Positions 61,050 through 64,000 of a stretch of 64,000 nucleotides of DNA are shown piece by piece (the first letter of the stretch is position 1; the number at the start of each line of letters is the position of its first letter). The DNA is taken from assembly GCF_900104895.1 (NCBI RefSeq), contig NZ_LT629742.1, forward strand, positions 992,001 to 1,056,000, read 5' to 3'. The translations under genes were made by a program, and so were the position numbers. Below the pieces are notes generated by a model. It was not told the DNA's origin. It searched no databases and saw nothing but the letters and a program-made list of their open reading frames with translations. Origin of the DNA: Microterricola viridarii (GTDB lineage: Bacteria; Actinomycetota; Actinomycetes; Actinomycetales; Microbacteriaceae).

Positions 61050-63038
61050 ATGGACAGGCCACCGTACGACATCCCAGCCGAGCCGGGCGACTCCGCTGAC
61101 GGCTGGGCGCCGCAGCGCCGCCGGGCAGCAGAGGGCTTTGACGCCACGCCCGCCGCGGCCGCGTCGCCCTTCGATGCGCTGATGGCCGAGTTCACGCTGC
61201 GTGCAGAGGCTGCCGGCCTGGACCCGGCAGCTGACGTCGCGCCGCCCGCAGTCGTTCCGCACGCCGCCGTTCCGCCCGTTGCAGCGCAGCCTGTTGTCAC
61301 GCCGCCCATCGCGGCCGCTCCGCCGACTGCCTTTCCGCCCGCCTACGTCGCCCCAGTTGTGGCCCCGCCGGCCGAGCTGCAGCCGCCCGTCGTGTCGAGC
61401 GCCATCTCGGAGGGGCACGACGCGATCCCGAGCTACCCGCTGCCCGGTTACGCGCAGCCGCCGGCCTATGAGGCCCCGAGCTACCGCCCCGTCGACACCT
61501 GGGAGGAGCCGGCGAGCGAGCCATCGGGCTTCGAGCTGCTCGGCCTCGCGCCGGCCCCGGAGCCCGTGAGCCCCGTGCCGGCCGAGCCCGTCGCCGTGGC
61601 CGAGGCGGCGCCCATCTCGGCGCCCGTTCCCGTGCCGGTCAGCGCAGGCGGCGGCGCGTACGACGATGCCCTCACCGAGGCGCTCCCCGTCGTTCCGCCG
61701 CAGGCACCCGCCTACCCGCCGGTCAGCACGGCCGCGGCGTTCCCTGCGCCAACCCGCCCGTCCCCGGCGCTCTCCGCACCGGCCCCCGCGCCGATGCCCC
61801 CGCCCACTGGGGAGCGCTTCTCGCACGCGGTCGCCATCGAGCCGGAGCCCTTCGACACCAGCACGCTCACCGTCGTCGAACGTGCCGCTCTCGACAACGC
61901 CGACCGCGATCTGATCGCGTCGCTGCAGCAGGTCGTGCTGCAGCGGGCATCCGACCTGCACGTCACCGTGAACGCCGCCCCGACCCTGCGCGTGGACGGC
62001 AGCCTGCGCCCAGCGCTCGAGGATGTGCCGTGGTCGCGCAACAAGGTGACCAGCGCCCTGATGAGCCTGCTCAACGAGCGCCAGGCCGAGAAGTTCGCCG
62101 AGGTCATGGAACTCGACTTCGCGTTCACGATCTCGGCCAACGCCCGCTTCCGTGTGAACTTCTACCAGCAGCGCGGGGCGATCGGTGCGGCGTTCCGTCT
62201 GATCCCCACCGAGATCAAGCAGCTCAAGGCGCTCGGCGTGCCGGATGTCGTGGCGAAGTTCGCCACGCTGCCCCGCGGGCTCGTGCTCGTGACAGGACCG
62301 ACCGGTAGCGGCAAGTCCACCACGCTGGCCGCCCTCATCGACCTCGTCAACGAGACGCGGGCCGACCACATCGTCACGGTGGAAGACCCGATCGAGTTCA
62401 TGCACACGCACAAGAAGTCGCTTGTCAACCAGCGCGAGGTCGGTGCGGACACGCACAGCTTCACGGCAGCACTCAAGCACGTGCTGCGTCAGGACCCGGA
62501 TGTGATCCTGGTCGGCGAGCTCCGCGACCTCGAGACCATCTCCGTCGCGCTCACCGCAGCAGAGACCGGCCACCTCGTGTTCGCCACCCTGCACACGCAG
62601 TCCGCCCCGCAGACGGTCGACCGCATCATCGACGTCTTCCCGCCGCACCAGCAGGAGCAGGTGCGCGCTCAGCTCGCCCTCACCCTGCAGGGCGTGGTCT
62701 GCCAGACGCTCGTCAAGCGCGCCAGCAACTCGGGGCGCGCGGTCGCCACCGAGATCCTGGTGACCACCCCGGCCGTCAGCAACCTGATCCGCGAGGGCCA
62801 GACTCACCAGATCACGGCCGCGATGCAGGCCGGTGGCCAGTTCGGCATGCGCACGCTCGAGCAGCACCTGGCCGAGCTGGTCAATGCGGGAACCATCACG
62901 CACGCCGCAGCCGCGGAGAAGGCGCAGGACCTCGAGAGCCTGCGTCAGTTGATCACCCGCGCCGACACCGGGCATCCCGCCGACGCACTCTCCAGCGGCA
63001 TCGACTACGGCGGCTCCTTCGTGGGAGGGCCACGCTAA
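61050..63038 (+). CDS. pilT: Type IV pilus retraction ATPase PilT with long N-terminal extension
   Basis: 662 residues. The last ~385 form a complete PilT ATPase: QQVVLQRASDLHVTV, Walker A GPTGSGKSTT at residues 416-425, VEDPIEF, Walker B VILVGELRD and the PilT-specific AxTGHLVFATLHT-type His box. Typical PilT is about 345 residues; here roughly 275 Pro/Ala-rich, Tyr-containing residues precede it, predicted disordered. ATG 61050 begins this extension after AGAGGAA; the frame and codon bias are continuous, so it looks genuine. Its stop shares one base with pilC. It drives pilus retraction, used in twitching or DNA uptake. Confidence 0.9.
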   Translation: MDRPPYDIPAEPGDSADGWAPQRRRAAEGFDATPAAAASPFDALMAEFTLRAEAAGLDPAADVAPPAVVPHAAVPPVAAQPVVTPPIAAAPPTAFPPAYVAPVVAPPAELQPPVVSSAISEGHDAIPSYPLPGYAQPPAYEAPSYRPVDTWEEPASEPSGFELLGLAPAPEPVSPVPAEPVAVAEAAPISAPVPVPVSAGGGAYDDALTEALPVVPPQAPAYPPVSTAAAFPAPTRPSPALSAPAPAPMPPPTGERFSHAVAIEPEPFDTSTLTVVERAALDNADRDLIASLQQVVLQRASDLHVTVNAAPTLRVDGSLRPALEDVPWSRNKVTSALMSLLNERQAEKFAEVMELDFAFTISANARFRVNFYQQRGAIGAAFRLIPTEIKQLKALGVPDVVAKFATLPRGLVLVTGPTGSGKSTTLAALIDLVNETRADHIVTVEDPIEFMHTHKKSLVNQREVGADTHSFTAALKHVLRQDPDVILVGELRDLETISVALTAAETGHLVFATLHTQSAPQTVDRIIDVFPPHQQEQVRAQLALTLQGVVCQTLVKRASNSGRAVATEILVTTPAVSNLIREGQTHQITAAMQAGGQFGMRTLEQHLAELVNAGTITHAAAAEKAQDLESLRQLITRADTGHPADALSSGIDYGGSFVGGPR

Positions 63039-64000
63039 TGTCCATGACCAAGCCGTTCGCCTACACGGGGCGCAACGCAGCAGGCAAGATCAGCAAGGGC
63101 AAGATCGATGCCGTGAGCAGCGGCGCCGTCGCTGCGCGGCTACGCGACATGGGGCTCTCCCCGGTCTCGATCACGGAAGCTCCGGCCGGCACCGGGCTCA
63201 ATATGGAGATCAACATCGCCGGTCTCGGCGGGGGAGTGAAGCTCAAGGACCTCGCGGTGGCGAGCCGCCAGATGGCCACCATGATTGCCGCCGGGCTCTC
63301 GCTGCTGCGCACCCTCACGATCCTGGCCGGTCAAACAGAGAACAAGAAGCTGGCCAGCACCCTGGATGCCGTGCGCAGCGACATCGAGACGGGCGGCTCG
63401 CTGTCGGGCTCGATGGCGAAGCACGGCGAGATCTTCCCGCCGATCATGATCCACCTGGTGCGCGCCGGTGAGACCGGTGGCTTCCTGGAGCGCTCGCTCG
63501 AGCAGGTCGCCGACAACTTCGAGGCCGAGGTCAAGCTCGTCAACACCGTCAAGTCGGCGCTCACCTACCCGGTCGTCGTGCTGATCATGGCGTTGCTGGC
63601 GATGGTCGGCATGCTCATCTTCATCGTGCCAGTCTTCGAGAACATGTTCGCCGGCCTCGGTGGCGAACTACCATTCGCGACGAAGATCCTCGTCGTGCTC
63701 TCCCAGGCGATGGTCTGGGTCGGCCCCATCGTGCTCGTGACTGGCATCGTCTTCGGAGTCTGGTGGGGCAAGAACAAGCACACCGAAGAGGTGCGCAAGG
63801 TCGTCGACCCCATGAAGCTCAAGCTGCCCGTCTTCGGCGACCTCTTCAAGAAGGTGGCGCTGGCCCGCTTCACCCGCAACTTCTCGACGATGCTCGGCGC
63901 CGGCGTTCCGATCTTGCAGGCACTCGCCATCGTCGGCGAGACGAGCGGCAACTATGTGATCGAGGAGGCGCTCAAGAAGGTGGCCGAGTCGGTGCGCCAA
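63038..64000 (+). CDS. pilC: Type IV pilus inner-membrane platform protein PilC (3' end outside window)
   Basis: 321 codons are present and the frame is open at the window edge. The start reads MSMTKPFAYTGRNAAGKISK, the usual PilC/GspF beginning, and two GspF domains can be followed: the first with LASRQ-type AVASRQMATMIAAGLSLLRTL and MIHLVRAGETGG, then a membrane helix pair, and the start of the second at LARFTRNFSTMLGAGVPILQAL. It is the inner-membrane platform contacted by PilB and PilT. ATG 63038 overlaps the pilT stop by one base. Confidence 0.93.
   Translation, partial: MSMTKPFAYTGRNAAGKISKGKIDAVSSGAVAARLRDMGLSPVSITEAPAGTGLNMEINIAGLGGGVKLKDLAVASRQMATMIAAGLSLLRTLTILAGQTENKKLASTLDAVRSDIETGGSLSGSMAKHGEIFPPIMIHLVRAGETGGFLERSLEQVADNFEAEVKLVNTVKSALTYPVVVLIMALLAMVGMLIFIVPVFENMFAGLGGELPFATKILVVLSQAMVWVGPIVLVTGIVFGVWWGKNKHTEEVRKVVDPMKLKLPVFGDLFKKVALARFTRNFSTMLGAGVPILQALAIVGETSGNYVIEEALKKVAESVRQ

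Overview
The window is dense, high-GC DNA with GTG/TTG starts, 4-base start/stop overlaps (ATGA/GTGA), several apparently leaderless genes, and strong Asp-Ala/Ala-Ser codon-context bias around the octamer GGATGCCG. Together with the RpoB/RpoC type and the gene families present, this points to an actinobacterium, most likely Micrococcales close to Microbacteriaceae (inference; no 16S gene is present). I see no transposase, phage gene, CRISPR array, tRNA or rRNA. It reads as ordinary chromosome.

Region 1 (1-16.5 kb) is a collagen-peptide/hydroxyproline-type utilisation locus. It holds a truncated hydroxyproline epimerase-family gene, an alpha-ketoglutarate semialdehyde dehydrogenase, a dipeptide/oligopeptide ABC transporter with both ATPase domains fused, a proline iminopeptidase, and a complete branched-chain/amino-acid (Liv-type) ABC transporter. 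On the opposite strand lie an ornithine cyclodeaminase-family enzyme and a second proline racemase-family enzyme. Three promoters here share a dyad-bearing motif built on ATGTnACAT/ATGTCAC, which suggests one regulator.

Region 2 (16.8-35.7 kb) is mostly housekeeping and stress genes: an RGG-tailed DEAD-box helicase, an OsmC protein, a HelD/HelR-type RNA polymerase recycling ATPase, an EVE-domain protein, a SRPBCC-like protein and a membrane coiled-coil protein. A PotADBC-type transporter operon follows, divergent from a GntR/FCD regulator and a free-standing Cache domain protein. Then come a ComB-like phosphatase, a CGNR regulator, SprT, a TPR gene with an apparent frameshift, a PQQ-type sugar dehydrogenase lipoprotein and a spermidine-synthase-like protein.

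Region 3 (35.7-43.4 kb) is rpoB-rpoC with a clear promoter and terminator.

Region 4 (43.5-59.2 kb) is a co-oriented, overlapping cluster. In order it encodes a membrane Ser/Thr kinase, a 2025-residue Ig-like/FN3 surface protein, a MoxR ATPase, a DUF58 protein, a transglutaminase-like membrane protein whose catalytic Cys and His are replaced, an FHA protein, a PP2C phosphatase, and a membrane protein with four near-identical Thr-centred motifs. It looks like a kinase/phosphatase/FHA-controlled envelope machine and is the best candidate for a poorly described system here. An exported hypothetical gene ends the region.

Region 5 (59.3-64 kb) starts a type IV pilus operon: pilB, a pilT with an unusual ~275-residue Pro/Ala-rich N-terminal extension, and pilC, which is cut by the window end.
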